Below are positions 1-10,567 of a stretch of DNA of 64,000 nt, piece after piece (within the stretch, counting starts at the first letter, position 1; every line of letters starts with the position of its first letter). A program made the translations under genes and the position numbers. The stretch comes from Durusdinium trenchii (taxonomy: Eukaryota; Sar; Dinophyceae; Suessiales; Symbiodiniaceae). The stretch covers positions 376,859-440,858 of the forward strand of contig CAXAMN010001203.1 in the NCBI GenBank assembly GCA_963970005.1, written 5' to 3'. The notes beneath the pieces are model-generated. The model had not been told where the DNA came from and did not search any database. It was given only the letters and a program-made list of their open reading frames with translations.

Positions 1-3000
1 TCAGAGTCCAAAACCAGGTTGTTGATCTTGATAAATTTCCTCAGAATTGCAATCTCAGAGAGTCCTCCTACAAACAGTTGAACTAGCACGCATTCTTTTA
101 ATCCCCGCTTTTCCTTCCTTCAGGAGCTTTTCCTTGAAGGAGAAACCGAGAAACCCTGAGCAACTGCATGTGCGACACAACAAAAGACACACGTCCACTC
201 GAAAAAGAAGCAACCGCTACATGCCTCCACTGCATGGTTTGAACATGTTTGAAATATGTTGTTCCATCCAACCAACCAAACCTTTGCTGCACCTCCTCCA
301 TCCCCCGGGCCCCGACCCCCCAAAAAAAAGAATTACCCTCCAATTCGGTGAGAAGTGTCATCGATGCCTCCAGCATAGCAGCCAAGGCCGGGCCTGCGGC
401 ACAGCCCAGCTGCAGCACCGCAGAGAAGTAGAACAAGACCTCACTGCGCCGCTCGACACCTCAGCACGACGACACGCGACACGACCGCGACGCGACGCGT
501 TACGCGACACGTGGAGTTCAGACTCCGCCCTGCCAAACGACGTCGGACTACGTGGATGGCTGAAAACGCCTGCACAAAACAAACAACAGCACAAAAGAGG
601 TTCGCGGCCGTTTCCTCCATTGAGGATCCATGTTCGCGTCAGGGCGGTTGATTTTTGCAAGACTTTTTGGAGATCGCAGGCATCCGCGAGAAGTACCCCC
701 AGATGTATATGGAATTACGATGCATGAGGCCAAATTGGCATGAATTCACGGGACTCACAGATGGGTTCATCGGCAGATGAGTTGCACGTGCATCGTCACT
801 GCATGCTGGAGAATGATAAACATGGAACACGCAGTCATCCAAAACACCAACCCCGAATTCTGCTTATACTGGAAGCAATCAGACACGCCAGGTCTATATA
901 GTCAGAAAAAATGTCAGAAATTAAGTCAGCCTGGGGGGCCTGGCCTAGCTCATTTCAATCTGAAAGTTCAGGATCAACACTTGAACAGTACACGCTGCAT
1001 TAGTTTTGACAGCAAAAGATAACCCCCCAACCGGCTGGAAAAAACATTCTTCATCCTCTCGCCTCTCGCCCCGAAAAGTCTTGGCACATTCTTCTCGTGC
1101 TGTCGCTCGTCGCGCGGACGAGCGTCCCACAGTGTGCGAGACGTAAATGCCCGGCAGGCTGAAGGCGCTGAAGAAACCCATCAAGCCTTTGAGGAGGACC
1201 CATCGTCGGTGGGGTTGTGGGGTCAAAGCTTGCACCAGGAGGACTGGAGTTTCCTATCGTTTTTATGCCCTGAACGACTGGGAGAACGAAAAAATACATC
1301 GGCATCACAAATGGAGATGGGGTTTCACCTGCTTCGTCCTGCATCCTTTGCAGTAGGCCTCCAGTCGTGCCTTCTGAGAAGGTGGGACTGAGGTGGGTTT
1401 GGAGGGTCCAAATACCTTCTGAGGAGGTATGACTGGAGGTGTAGGGGTACATCAGGACGTCCAGATTTGAGTCCACGGACTGCGACGAACTGCTTCGAAC
1501 TCGGTGGGACATGGTCTCCTTCGGGTAAGACTGTATATGCCTCACTCTATCTCCAGCCCAGCCCTTGGGGAGGCCAATTGCGCACGCGGGCTGCCGATTC
1601 CAGTCATACAAGGAACCTCTCGAGATCAACAGCGTCCATTTGAATCTCATCCTCAGTCAATCTTGCGCTCATTGCGTGCAATGAGTAGTGCAATGTCAGT
1701 TTGTGTTTTTTCTGCACAGCCACATACTGGTGTCAACAGCAAATCGGTCCTCGCATAGCAGACGTAGCTTGGGGCTGCTGTGTTTTACACGTAGCGTGAG
1801 CCTCCGTGAACTGTCCCCAGCTTTTGGAGAGGCAACGACAACGATGATTCCAACGATGACAACGAACGCAACCCCGTTTTCCTAGTGACTTTATGTCATG
1901 GTTTGGCCTGTGGTACTGCTTATGGTCTTTTTCATGAACTTAGTTGGGGACACATCAAACAAAAAATACCGGTCCTAGCCCCGTCTTGGAGCACAGCTCT
2001 ACCGGTCGACTGCAGTGCCGGCATCTTCAGGTCGACAGTCAGAGAGTGGGTCTGGGAACCGTGGCAACAATCACGCCAGAACATGGACAAAATCCTTGCC
2101 CTATGGATCCACTGCCACCGAACCTCAGAAGGTATGTGGGGCCCTCCAAACCTACATAGTCTAGATCTCCAATCACCTCAGGTTCGGTATGTGGATCCAT
2201 AGGCTTGCACAATGGGTCTTTCTAAAATACCTTCAGCTTCTGATCATGCGAGGGGACACCAATGGATATACGCCAAAAACCTCTTTGTTCGCCTCGTTGT
2301 ATGAATCAATTCTCGTTCACACACAGTCATGTTAAGCCAGTTTCCTATTAGACTATACCCAGAAGCACCAAGAAAAACCAGAAAAACACACAAGGACGAC
2401 TTGATGATCATGGCTGGTCAGTTTCTTGATGATGCATGTCTTTAAAGCTACCTATAGACCTTGGGCAGTCGTTCTTCCTCTTTCTGACACCACCAGGCCG
2501 AAACGCTGCGCATCAGCGGTTTCGGTCCGGTCGGGGCGGCCGAGGGTCAAGCCAGCTAAGGCATAGAGCACCGAGCCCAGGACGGTTCCCAAGGAACAAA
2601 TGACCCAAATGGTCTTAAAGGGTAAACCTCAGTCCATGCAGCTGCCACGCAGGGCCCCGCGCCGCGCCGCGCCCAACGAAAAAAGGAACCGGGTGAGACG
2701 ACGCGTGGGATGAAAGGATGGAGAAAACGAAGGGACAACATCAGCAAAAACAACAGGACCTAACAGAGGTTGTTTGTGAGCCGAACTAGGACCCGGAAAA
2801 CCAGGGGTACCGAACTAGGATAGCCTACTAGTTCGAGAGCAACTTGAGGTCGTTTCGGCCTCTTTGGCCGTCTTTGGCTGACTTCGAAGTGAAATTCGAC
2901 ATGTCTATGTTTCTGTGTTTCCAGTTCATATAATGATCATATATAGCTGCATCTCCCATATTCGGAGTATGGCTGAAAAACGTGATTCGTTCGCCTGGCA

Positions 3001-3954
3001 ACAAGCAAAGAGCTTCTGGTTGCAAAGATTGCCAGCGATACTCAGGATGGGTAAACATCCAATCATCAGCCCGGCAAACAGCCGACCAGCACCCAGCCTG
3101 CAGCATCGCGTGCTTAGTGGCATCGTCAGAAATGCGGGCGTGGCGTGAACTGCTCCACCTGGTCCTCTGTCAGCCTGATGAACCATAAGCCCAGAATACC
3201 TGGACCCTCCTACCTTAGAACATGCGACATGACATGACCCTGTAAAACACAATGTAATCATACCGTACGAGTACCCACAATGGGATGCAAGGTACATGTA
3301 CGTCTCTGAGACTCGGTCCAATTCACGAAAACTACAGGGCAACGAGACGAAGCGCTCGGAACCCTCGCTGCGAGCCCTGTCACGATCTACCCTGAACCGC
3401 TGCGCCGTCTCCGAAGTCGGACGCGGGGGACGTGCGCGCGATGTCAGCGTCTGCGCCTTTCGGCATATTCATTGGCCGTGGGGATGGTAATCACCAGGTT
3501 CACCGTGCACAAAATCAGGAAGTAGTGGATCAACAACAAGGAGCTCACGGGCGGCATCCGTGCCTCCCAGGTCTGATATCGTCCGGCGATGCAAACGTCT
3601 TTTTGTGTTTTTGTTGGACTTCATAGTCGCAGTCTGTAGGGCTTGGAGGTGTCACTAAAGTCAATGCTCTGTAACATATGCAAAGAATTAGCAAACTTCC
3701 ATATCTACAAACACTCCTATAGTCTCACGGTTTAGATATTATGTTTAGATGGATTGATTCATTGAACTAAGAAGGGACCGTATTCTCCTGGCAGCTTCTT
3801 CAGACACCCTCCGCGGTCGTCCCTGTCCGTCTCTTCGCCGCTCCTTGTCCTCCAAACATGGCTGTTCTTCCTTCACCTCGCTCTCGAAGGATCCAAAGGA
3901 TCCACATGAGGAGCAAGTAGAGGTTTCGGTGCTGGTCTGCACCATCGTCGTCAT
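1..3954 (-). CDS. MFS transporter gene (SPX-MFS/MFSD8-like), multi-exon, 3' part outside window
   Basis: This is probably a membrane solute transporter of the major facilitator superfamily. Exons that can be placed on the minus strand are: 3954 down to about 3770 (start Met, then an S/T/E-rich cytosolic head), 3572-3457 (TM1, ends PTANEYAE), 3097-3033 (TM2, LGAGRLFAGLMIG), 2627-2553 (TM3, FKTIWVICSLG, SVLYALAG), 1186-1095 (TM4, GFFSAFSLPGIYVSHTVG), 439-368 (TM5, LQLGCAAGPALAAMLE) and 53-1 (KINNLVLDSD, runs off the edge). Phases match from exon 2 to exon 7. Donors read from the sequence are GC, GC, GC, GA and GC; each acceptor ends in AG. The GPALA motif and the NLVLDSD segment recall SPX-MFS proteins. 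A short exon may be missing between TM3 and TM4, and the junction of the first two exons is unresolved. No SPX domain is visible. Confidence 0.6.
2101..2203. repeat. Short inverted-repeat element in an MFS gene intron
   Basis: The ends are TATGGATCCAC and GTGGATCCATA, and the repeat continues inward with CCGAACCT on one side and AGGTTCGG on the other. A related GGATCCACTGCCACC end recurs near 62500. It looks like a non-autonomous element of about 100 bp. Confidence 0.45.
2777..2836. repeat. GAACTAGGACC short repeat, copy 1
   Basis: The segment carries CCGAACTAGGACC and GGGGTACCGAACTAGGAT followed by CTAGTTCG. The reverse complement of 59970-60035 shows the same order of words, so this is a dispersed family with two copies here. 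Confidence 0.4.
3197..3316. repeat. TACCTGGACC-ended repeat, copy 1
   Basis: It begins TACCTGGACCCTCC and then has CCTTAGAAcATG and GACATGACATGA. The same order appears at 6685-6788. Its terminal decamer matches the palindromic TACC(A/T)GGACC family found elsewhere in the window. Confidence 0.4.
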
Positions 3955-4376
3955 GGCCGGGATACGCGGCTGGCGGAGCGGGATACGCGCGGCAAAGACG
4001 TGGTCAAGTACAACAGATTTAGCTCCAGAGCCAAAGCAGTTGATTGGAGTCGGCATCGTTGTCTTGACACGGAACAGAACACTCAGCTAAGAACCACCTC
4101 CATTGATATAGTGTCGTCCCCGTCTTGGTTTCTTTGCTCGATGATGTCTCCACTTTGTGGGGAAACCGTGCTTTCGACGTGCAACTCATGCCCAGTGGCC
4201 CTCAAGCCCTCGTGCTCCCAATGACTTCAACAGAAGAAATCGTTCCACAAAAAAAAGTCCCCTCTTCATCCTTTCTGATCGGCTTTCCCCATCTATTCCA
4301 CTGGGATTAGGTCACCTGTGAGCGTCACCCTCGCATCCACTCTCAAACCCTCCCATCACCCATCTCCGCGCGTGTT

Positions 4377-4555
4377 TCAGTGGAGAGGCTTCACAAAGGG
4401 CCGGAACATGACGGGGACCTGCGCGTCGCCCGGTCGAAACGCGAACGCACTGGTCGAAGATCCGACTCCATGGCTGTGGGTCAGGGCACTAGATGGCAGG
4501 ATACCTTGGTTGGACCAAAGCTCCAGGTTTTCACCCAAGATGACATCTCCCAAAA
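4377..4555 (-). CDS. Candidate exon, unrecognised
   Basis: An open minus-strand stretch after an AG at 4557-4556 reads VLGDVILGENLELWSNQ, then a possible GT donor (CAAG|GTATCC). The frame stays open to a stop at 4377 with FRPGDAQVPVMFRPFVKPLH. It lies downstream of the 5876-7847 gene on the same strand and could be a later exon of it. No family is recognised. Confidence 0.25.
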
Positions 4556-4939
4556 CTGCAGTATAGGCCCTATAGTGGAAAAAAACCAGCCCAGGTCGCC
4601 CAAGTCGGTCAGTCACCGCAGTGACGGTGCCTGGGCAATGCAGCACCAACCGCAAAGCTTCATGGTCTTGGTGAGGTCGCCAGGCAAGGCGCGGTCGGCC
4701 TAGGCCGACGACTTGGAGCGATGGTCCATCCGGAGCGGCGCTTCCGTGTTGAAGAGGTCGGACCGGTCCGATCGATGTTTCAAATGTTTTTCGATCCATT
4801 TTCCGTACACCCCAAAGCACTTTAAGCTGTTGGGCCAACATCAGGGGCCAACACCGCAATGAATGGCAATCCTCAGAGATAGTTTTGTAGATGAACCATC
4901 ACAGCCCCAAGTGGGACCAAATCAAGGTGACATAATATA

Positions 4940-5044
4940 TACACTCCCGAAAACTAACATAGGCCCTGACAATGGTCCCATGAAAGACTATTTTCCTCTA
5001 CCAACCAGGGGTTTTCAGGTTCCATGTTAGTCTTCCAGGGTGTA
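4940..5044. repeat. ACACTCCCGAAAACTAACATGG inverted-repeat element, copy 1 (105 bp)
   Basis: It starts TACACTCCCGAAAACTAACA and ends with the inverted GTTAGTCTTCCAGGGTGTA. It is flanked on both sides by TA, as expected for a TA target duplication. The copy at 37906-38010 is in the opposite orientation, has the same 105-bp length and similar sequence throughout. Confidence 0.6.
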
Positions 5045-5224
5045 TAATATATAAACGCTAGAATCCGATGCAAGAATCTGCTTGCACTTTTCACCGTGCT
5101 CTTTTCTCCACGCCTTGAGAGGCACTACTTGCTGGATGAGGTCCACGACCTGCGGATCGGCATCAGATCGGAACATCCATGAAACTGGAAGATTGACCTG
5201 CATTGACCCTAACTGTAGATCCTC

Positions 5225-5311
5225 TACCTGGACCCTCCAAGGGGTGTCCATAATGGACTACCCCACACTACCTATAGGCTTCCATTGGGCATTGCCTGGA
5301 GGGTCCTGGTA
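5225..5311. repeat. Palindromic CCAGGACC element (87 bp)
   Basis: The ends are TACCTGGACCCTCC and GGAGGGTCCTGGTA. The arms also contain the pairs GGACTACCCCACACTACC and CTTCCATTGGGCA seen in the 56026-56112 copy. It is one of about ten copies of this family in the window. Confidence 0.6.
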
Positions 5312-5875
5312 CAGTACACATCAATCTAGCTGGAGGCAAATATTCCATACGTACGTAGATTAGTAGGCGGGATTGTGTTGTGTTATGTTGTCCCTTTGTG
5401 TTGCCCCTATTCCATCCTTTTCCTTAAGTATCCTATGTTTGTTCTGGATCATGTTTAAATGTCAATCAACACCGGTGAGTGCCGCTTTGATCCTTGAATC
5501 ACGTCCACGGAACACAAAGTGCCTCTTTGTCACAAGCTTCGTTTTTTCTTAAAGATCACCTTGACAAACATCTTGACACACACACAATATATGAATAGCT
5601 ATGATATGAACAAATCAGGCTTGTCAAGCTATCACACCTGAACAATATATGAATAGCTATGTTCAGGCTTGTCCCGAGTCTGCTTCATGAACAGCTTCGT
5701 CTTCCTCTGCCGGACTCTACGTCTCCCGTGGTGCCTTCTTGGAGACCCATTCGTCATCGAAGCGCCGCCGGACTTCATGCGGGCTGACGCCGCGCTTGAC
5801 CTCGGTGGGTGAAGGCCCTCTCGGTCGACCGGTGAGGAGCAAGCGGAGCAAGCGGAGTATCTGGGCCTCCCTGAC

Positions 5876-7847
5876 ATTCAAGTGATATGCCACCAGTTGG
5901 CCATTCTCAATCACTTGCCTAGAAAGAAAGGCACGGGCAAAAGCGAGGACGGTGCCCATGCATCGATCGGCAGCAATTCTGGCCCTCTTACTCGCGTGAG
6001 CATCCAAGATCAATGAATTTTCAAGATGTTCTTTGGCTGAGGCCGCGACTCCGCGACCCTGGCCTTTTCCCAGGATCCCCTGCTGGAGTTCCAAAACCTC
6101 CGCGCGGTTCTCTGCTGGTGACGGAGAAGAAACTCAATCTCAAGCTCTTCGGATGTGTCTTTACTTTGATTCTCTGTCGCCACTGAATTCTACAGTATTC
6201 ATTAGTATTCTATACTAGCTTAGCAAGGGCTTGCAAGGTGTTTGGCAGGCGGCAAACTGATGAACATGGACCGCCAAACCCACTGGCATTTTGTGAAACA
6301 AGGAAGTGGAAGGGAAGGTGTAACACATTTTATATCAAGCACATGGACCTGAAATGACCTGAACCACCCTGCTGCAACTACAACAGAATGCTCATACCAC
6401 AGCGAGGCCAACGGTTTCGTTCACAACTGAAACGGATGTCGACCACTTGAGACGCACCGAGTTGCTTGAACGCACGTGACACGCGTGCGACACGTCGACG
6501 GTGCGAACAGGGCGGTGCCGTCGGGTCTCCGCACGAGACATCTTGGCCCACAGCGAAGCGTGCTTCGGGTCGCAAATCTGGCCTGGGTCCCATCGGGTTT
6601 CCGAGGCCCCGGTGAGCTGATAGGAGGCGTGCTCCCATACGCAGTGCGAGAATCCGAGTATGGAAGCGGAGACCAAGTGGAGAGTACCTGGACCCCACTG
6701 ACCCAGTAACCTTAGAAAATGGGACATGACATGATATAAAAACAGGTACTTGTACCCATTTTCCAAGGTACTTTGAGACTCCAGGTACCTGAAGGATCCT
6801 CCTCTTCCAAGGGGGGTCATCATCTTGTTTAACTCCCGTGTGATTGGGAGCGTATTCTGGAGTTTCAGCAAGTGGATCTTCTGTGGAGAAGTTTCGACCC
6901 TTGTTGAGGCCCTAGAGTTGTAGCTGTTCCTGCCTCAGCTGCCATCGATGATGGACATGACATAGCATCAACTTGTAGAGTGGTGAAACAAACAATTTGG
7001 ATCCACCAGCAGTCACAAAGGGGTGCTTAATGGAGGGTAGGGGTGCCCATTATCCACTCACTTAGGGACCCCTTTTTGTGACTCCTGGCATTTGGTGCTT
7101 TTTTATGTGGTTGTGGGTTGTCATTGTCCCCTGTCGATCTACATCACGGTCCCCCCGTCGGATGCCTTCGGGATTCCGGCCTCCCCCCCCGAAGAACTGG
7201 ATGGTCTGTACAGGCTTTCGACCCGATCCCGATCCCGCTCACTGCATGTGGTGTTCTTCGCCGTTCAACACATGAAAGAGGTGTTCAAAAATCAAAACCA
7301 AAACAGCCAAAGCAAAAGAATCTGTATTGTTTCATTCAGGAAACAATGATGAAACCTTGCGTTTCCTCGGGCGGTCTTGACCACCCAGCCATCTCATTTC
7401 GGGCAGCCGCGCAGTCCGACACCCATTGTTCCAGCCAGCTTCTCCAAGTACCTGTTTCGTGCATCAACTCCACGTTCCGCCAAACCAGGCAGAATCTACT
7501 CCAGCACCAAGACTGGAACAAGCTCTTCCGTGAAGCCGTGCCTCTGCCAAAACGTGATGACTATGGAGGTACCTCAGGAAACACGCAACACCTTCTGATC
7601 AAATCCTTCTTGATCCTTCTTGTAATGAACTGAGCTGTGGGCAGATAGGGTCCTTTTCCCAATAGCTTTTAATCTCCTGCAGCGTTCGGAAGCCATGCCG
7701 GAACAAACCAAGACGCTGCTCGAAAGCTGCGTCAGTCGCTGCTCGAACGTCCTGTAGGGTCTCGAAGTGTGTGCGGTGTAGAGAGATCCCAGCACCTTGC
7801 AGGGCCTCAGACTGTGTGGTGGAAGAGGAACCAATCACAAAAGCCAT
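5876..7847 (-). CDS. Unrecognised gene, at least three phase-consistent exons
   Basis: Exon 1 (7847-7653) opens with ATG, encodes 65 residues rich in helix formers (AFEQRLGLFRHGFRTLQ), and ends at AAAG|GA. Exon 2 (7495-7408) begins after GTAG and encodes ILPGLAERGVDARNRYLEKL; it ends at G|GC. Exon 3 (6111 to about 5876) begins after GCAG and encodes ENRAEVLELQQGILGKG, then ASKRARIAADRCMGTVLAFA. Phases fit across both introns (0, then 1), with donors GA and GC. The protein looks soluble and mostly helical. The 3' end of exon 3 is uncertain, because its frame stays open to a stop at 5717. I do not recognise a family. Confidence 0.4.
6685..6788. repeat. TACCTGGACC-ended inverted-repeat element, copy 2
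   Basis: The ends are TACCTGGACC and CCAGGTA. Internal CCTTAGAAAATGGGACATGA matches the copy at 3197-3316. Length is about 104 bp. Confidence 0.45.
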
Positions 7848-8255
7848 GACGGGGTGTACCTTTTTCCACGAAGCCGTGCTTTTGGACTGAACTATGGGTC
7901 CAACACGTGTCGTTCAGGACTTCTGTATATTAAAGGGAATACGGCCAGGCCGGTGTATATGCATACATGATGTCTATCTACCTCACTTACGGCAGCCCAC
8001 GACAGACCTATGACCTTCGTCCTTTTCACCGCCCACGCGGTCTCACCGCACTTTGGCAGCGAGTTCCGCCTCAGCGCGCGGAGCTCGTCTCACCGACACT
8101 CGGCCTCCCGCCGTGGATCGGAAGGACCAAGGGAGTGACCGGAGTGACCTATACGAATCCTCTCTATCTTGAAACGCAGGCTTTGTATTAGCTTTCACCC
8201 CCATCTTTAAGGGCAATTGGAATCTTCGGATCTCCCGACATGAGAGGCTCTTTAT

Positions 8256-8410
8256 ATGGCTCCCTTGACAGACCTGGAGTTCCAGCGACTCCAACAGATG
8301 GGTCGCTTCACACCGTCTTCGACCGGCCGAGACCGTCCGACGCCGGGTCTGTTCCGAAGCGACCGCAGCGAGACGGAAGAGACGGACGCATGGCCGAGTC
8401 AAAGTCTAAG
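8256..8410 (+). CDS. Candidate first exon on the plus strand
   Basis: An ATG opens a protein-like stretch (MAPLTDLEFQRLQQMGRF, then DRSETEETDAWPSQS). If real it is divergent from the minus-strand gene that starts at 7847. The opposite strand is also open here, so the strand is not certain. No function is recognised. Confidence 0.25.
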
Positions 8411-8950
8411 AGTATTGCCTATGCTAAGGCTGCTCCAGGGGTTTATATAAATGCTGAAACCGGTGTTTGGAATGGGCTTCGGTCCAAATGCCTTCTCAGG
8501 ATCTATCAGGATCGAAGCCCAATTCCATGCTTCGACTCCCTCCGGAACCCTTTGGGCCCCTTGGCTCCACCGTCTCGCCGTCGGCCTCCGTCTCGCCGTC
8601 GGTCGCGCCGTCGGAGTTCGTCAGGCCGCAAAGGTGCGGGCCATCTGTCCTTCGCCACGCCGGGCGGTGCGCCCCAGCGCGCCCAAGTCTAAGTCGTGCG
8701 ATGAGGTTCTGGAGACCTATATAGCTGGAGTGATTTCGAGTCGAGGGGGTGTACCTTTTGAAGAGGGAGAACTCACTTTCTCGCTTCAAGGGGGTTGATT
8801 GGATGATTTCTGAGCGAAGCCAGCAGGGTCCAACTAACTGCATGGGAGGTCTCCCTACTTGAATCCACACCCCGATGCAGTTCCACCACAGACCTGCGGC
8901 AAGTATTTCCCCATAGAATCCAAGATCCTTGCCAAGGATGGACACCTCAC

Positions 8951-9024
8951 CTGATGGATGCACCCGTCAACCCATCAACAAAGGTCTCAGCAAGCTCTTC
9001 TACAGCAAGATCGGACAAGTCCAT
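8951..9024 (-). CDS. Candidate exon, unrecognised, canonical GT donor
   Basis: From an ATG at 9024 the minus strand reads MDLSDLAVEELAETFVDG and ends ASI-AG|GTGAGG, a canonical donor at 8950. It could be a first exon or an internal exon, since the frame is also open upstream to an AG. No family is recognised. Confidence 0.35.
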
Positions 9025-9269
9025 TTCCCAACCCTCCCCAGTTCACTTCGTTCTCCTTCCCTTGTGGGGAACCCCAACATGTGTCCAACATTGCGGCAAT
9101 TTTTGAGGGCTCCATCCTTCTCCCAGCTGCTCCATCCCAGCTAAATTAGCTGTCCCGGTTCGAAACAGTTCGAAAAAGAGACTCCTGCATCCTTGGGGTA
9201 GGTGCAAAACCTGGAACATGCGGAACGCGCGGAACATGGAATGCGTACATTCAAAACCACCAAAATAGA

Positions 9270-9345
9270 TGACCGTGGCACGGTTTCCACGACATGTTCT
9301 ACGGGATCTACGAACTTCTATCTATTTGGGGGTCTGTATACTTAA
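9270..9345. repeat. Dispersed repeat 'GGATCTACGAACTTCTAT', copy 1
   Basis: GTGGCACGGT, ACATGTTC, GGATCTACGAACTTCTAT and GGGGTCT occur in the same order at 10490-10567. This is a short dispersed family with two copies 1.2 kb apart. Confidence 0.45.
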
Positions 9346-9367
9346 AACGAACACAACATGCCTACCT

Positions 9368-9420
9368 GTACCATCCTGTCTGGGTGTTCTGGGTGTCCCA
9401 TGAACAGGATGGTCCAGGGT
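9368..9420. repeat. Partial palindromic CCAGGACC element
   Basis: TACCATCCTGTCTGGGTGT and CCCATGAACAGGATGGTCC form an imperfect hairpin like the right arm of the 24917 and 56026 copies. It is shorter than full copies. Confidence 0.35.
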
Positions 9421-9559
9421 CCGACCCCTACCGCTCGAAGTGATAAGTGGATGGCATGGCGAAATCATTCGGATGCTTTGTCCGAATACTAAAACAAGTG
9501 GTGATCTTCCACGTTGGCCCATGATGAGGCCACAGGGAATGTCTATGATTATCTGCCCT

Positions 9560-9722
9560 GCAAGAGCCAGCAACGTCTTCACGGGACAAAGGGGCAACAA
9601 ACAATGCTCGTCTCCACTGCTGCGCCCCAGCAGCACAAACTGACTGGGCCAATTTGTCAATGTGGCCACCATCACTAAGAGTTTCATCTTGATCGAACTT
9701 TGCTAATTCTGTATATAGATAC
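9560..9722 (-). CDS. Candidate exon, unrecognised
   Basis: The minus strand reads YTELAKFDQDETLSDGGHID followed by KLAQSVCAAGAQQWRRALFV. The composition is protein-like, but a second minus frame is open as well and the splice limits are unclear. It lies upstream of the 8951-9024 exon on the same strand. Confidence 0.25.
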
Positions 9723-10186
9723 TTGCAGTGCATGAACATTTGGGCCTTATTCAAAACTAACATCCCAGCATAAAAAGGATCATGCTAGTTACACAACGAC
9801 GATGGATACGTATGTAGGACTGTATGTCGGATAATTGAGTTTTGCAATGTATCTGGATTGGGTATTCTGCTCTTGTCGACGAGAGTTCCCTCAGGTTTAT
9901 GTTCAATAGATCTATCCTCGCAACATGAGTTCGTTGTGGTGCCATGTTTGTTGTGTAGGCCTACCAATTATGCACAACAACATGATGACTAACATGTTCT
10001 ACACATTTCTACATGCCATCTTTGCCACCAGGCCCTTATGCCCGACATCATTCTGGCTTTCCACTCCTTTCCCAAACTGCTGTGTTTGGTGTTCGAACCC
10101 TTCTGGTACGCACGTCTACATCAAGGAATAGCATGCACGTCTCGTCAACACCGTCCCCCCGCAAGCTTTCAAGGAGTGTATAGTAC

Positions 10187-10290
10187 CCAGACACTCCATG
10201 GGACCGCCATATATGCCTACATCAGGGTGGTTTTGGGGGGGTCAATGGGACGGCACATATGGCAGTCCCAGACAGGTCGTGTCTGGGTAT
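10187..10290. repeat. TACCCAGACAC inverted-repeat element, copy 1
   Basis: The left arm TACCCAGACACTCCATGGGA and GCCATATATGCC pairs with GGCACATATGGC and GTGTCTGGGTA on the right. A related copy lies at 37637-37735 in the opposite direction, and a fragment (GACCTGTCTGGGACTGCCAT) at about 54419-54438. Confidence 0.5.
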
Positions 10291-10489
10291 TGTTGTATCA
10301 CCTCAGGTCGGTTCTATAGGCAGCTGAACTCCCGAACTCCCGAGCTGAACTCCCAAGGAACATGGGAATCCATGCGAGGCCACAAAGCGTCCAGGGGACG
10401 ACCGAGACACCCAGCAACGCCTCGATGGCAGACACCCTCAAAGGGTTGGGAAGCATTTTTTCATGCGGAACGTGCCAGGGTCTTGTGGT

Positions 10490-10567
10490 GACTGTGGCAC
10501 GGTGTTCAATACATGTTCGACGTGGGGATCTACGAACTTCTATACATTTCTTGGGGTCTACATTATT
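10490..10567. repeat. Dispersed repeat 'GGATCTACGAACTTCTAT', copy 2
   Basis: It matches 9270-9345 over GTGGCACGGT, ACATGTTCGACG, GGATCTACGAACTTCTAT and GGGGTCTA. Confidence 0.45.
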
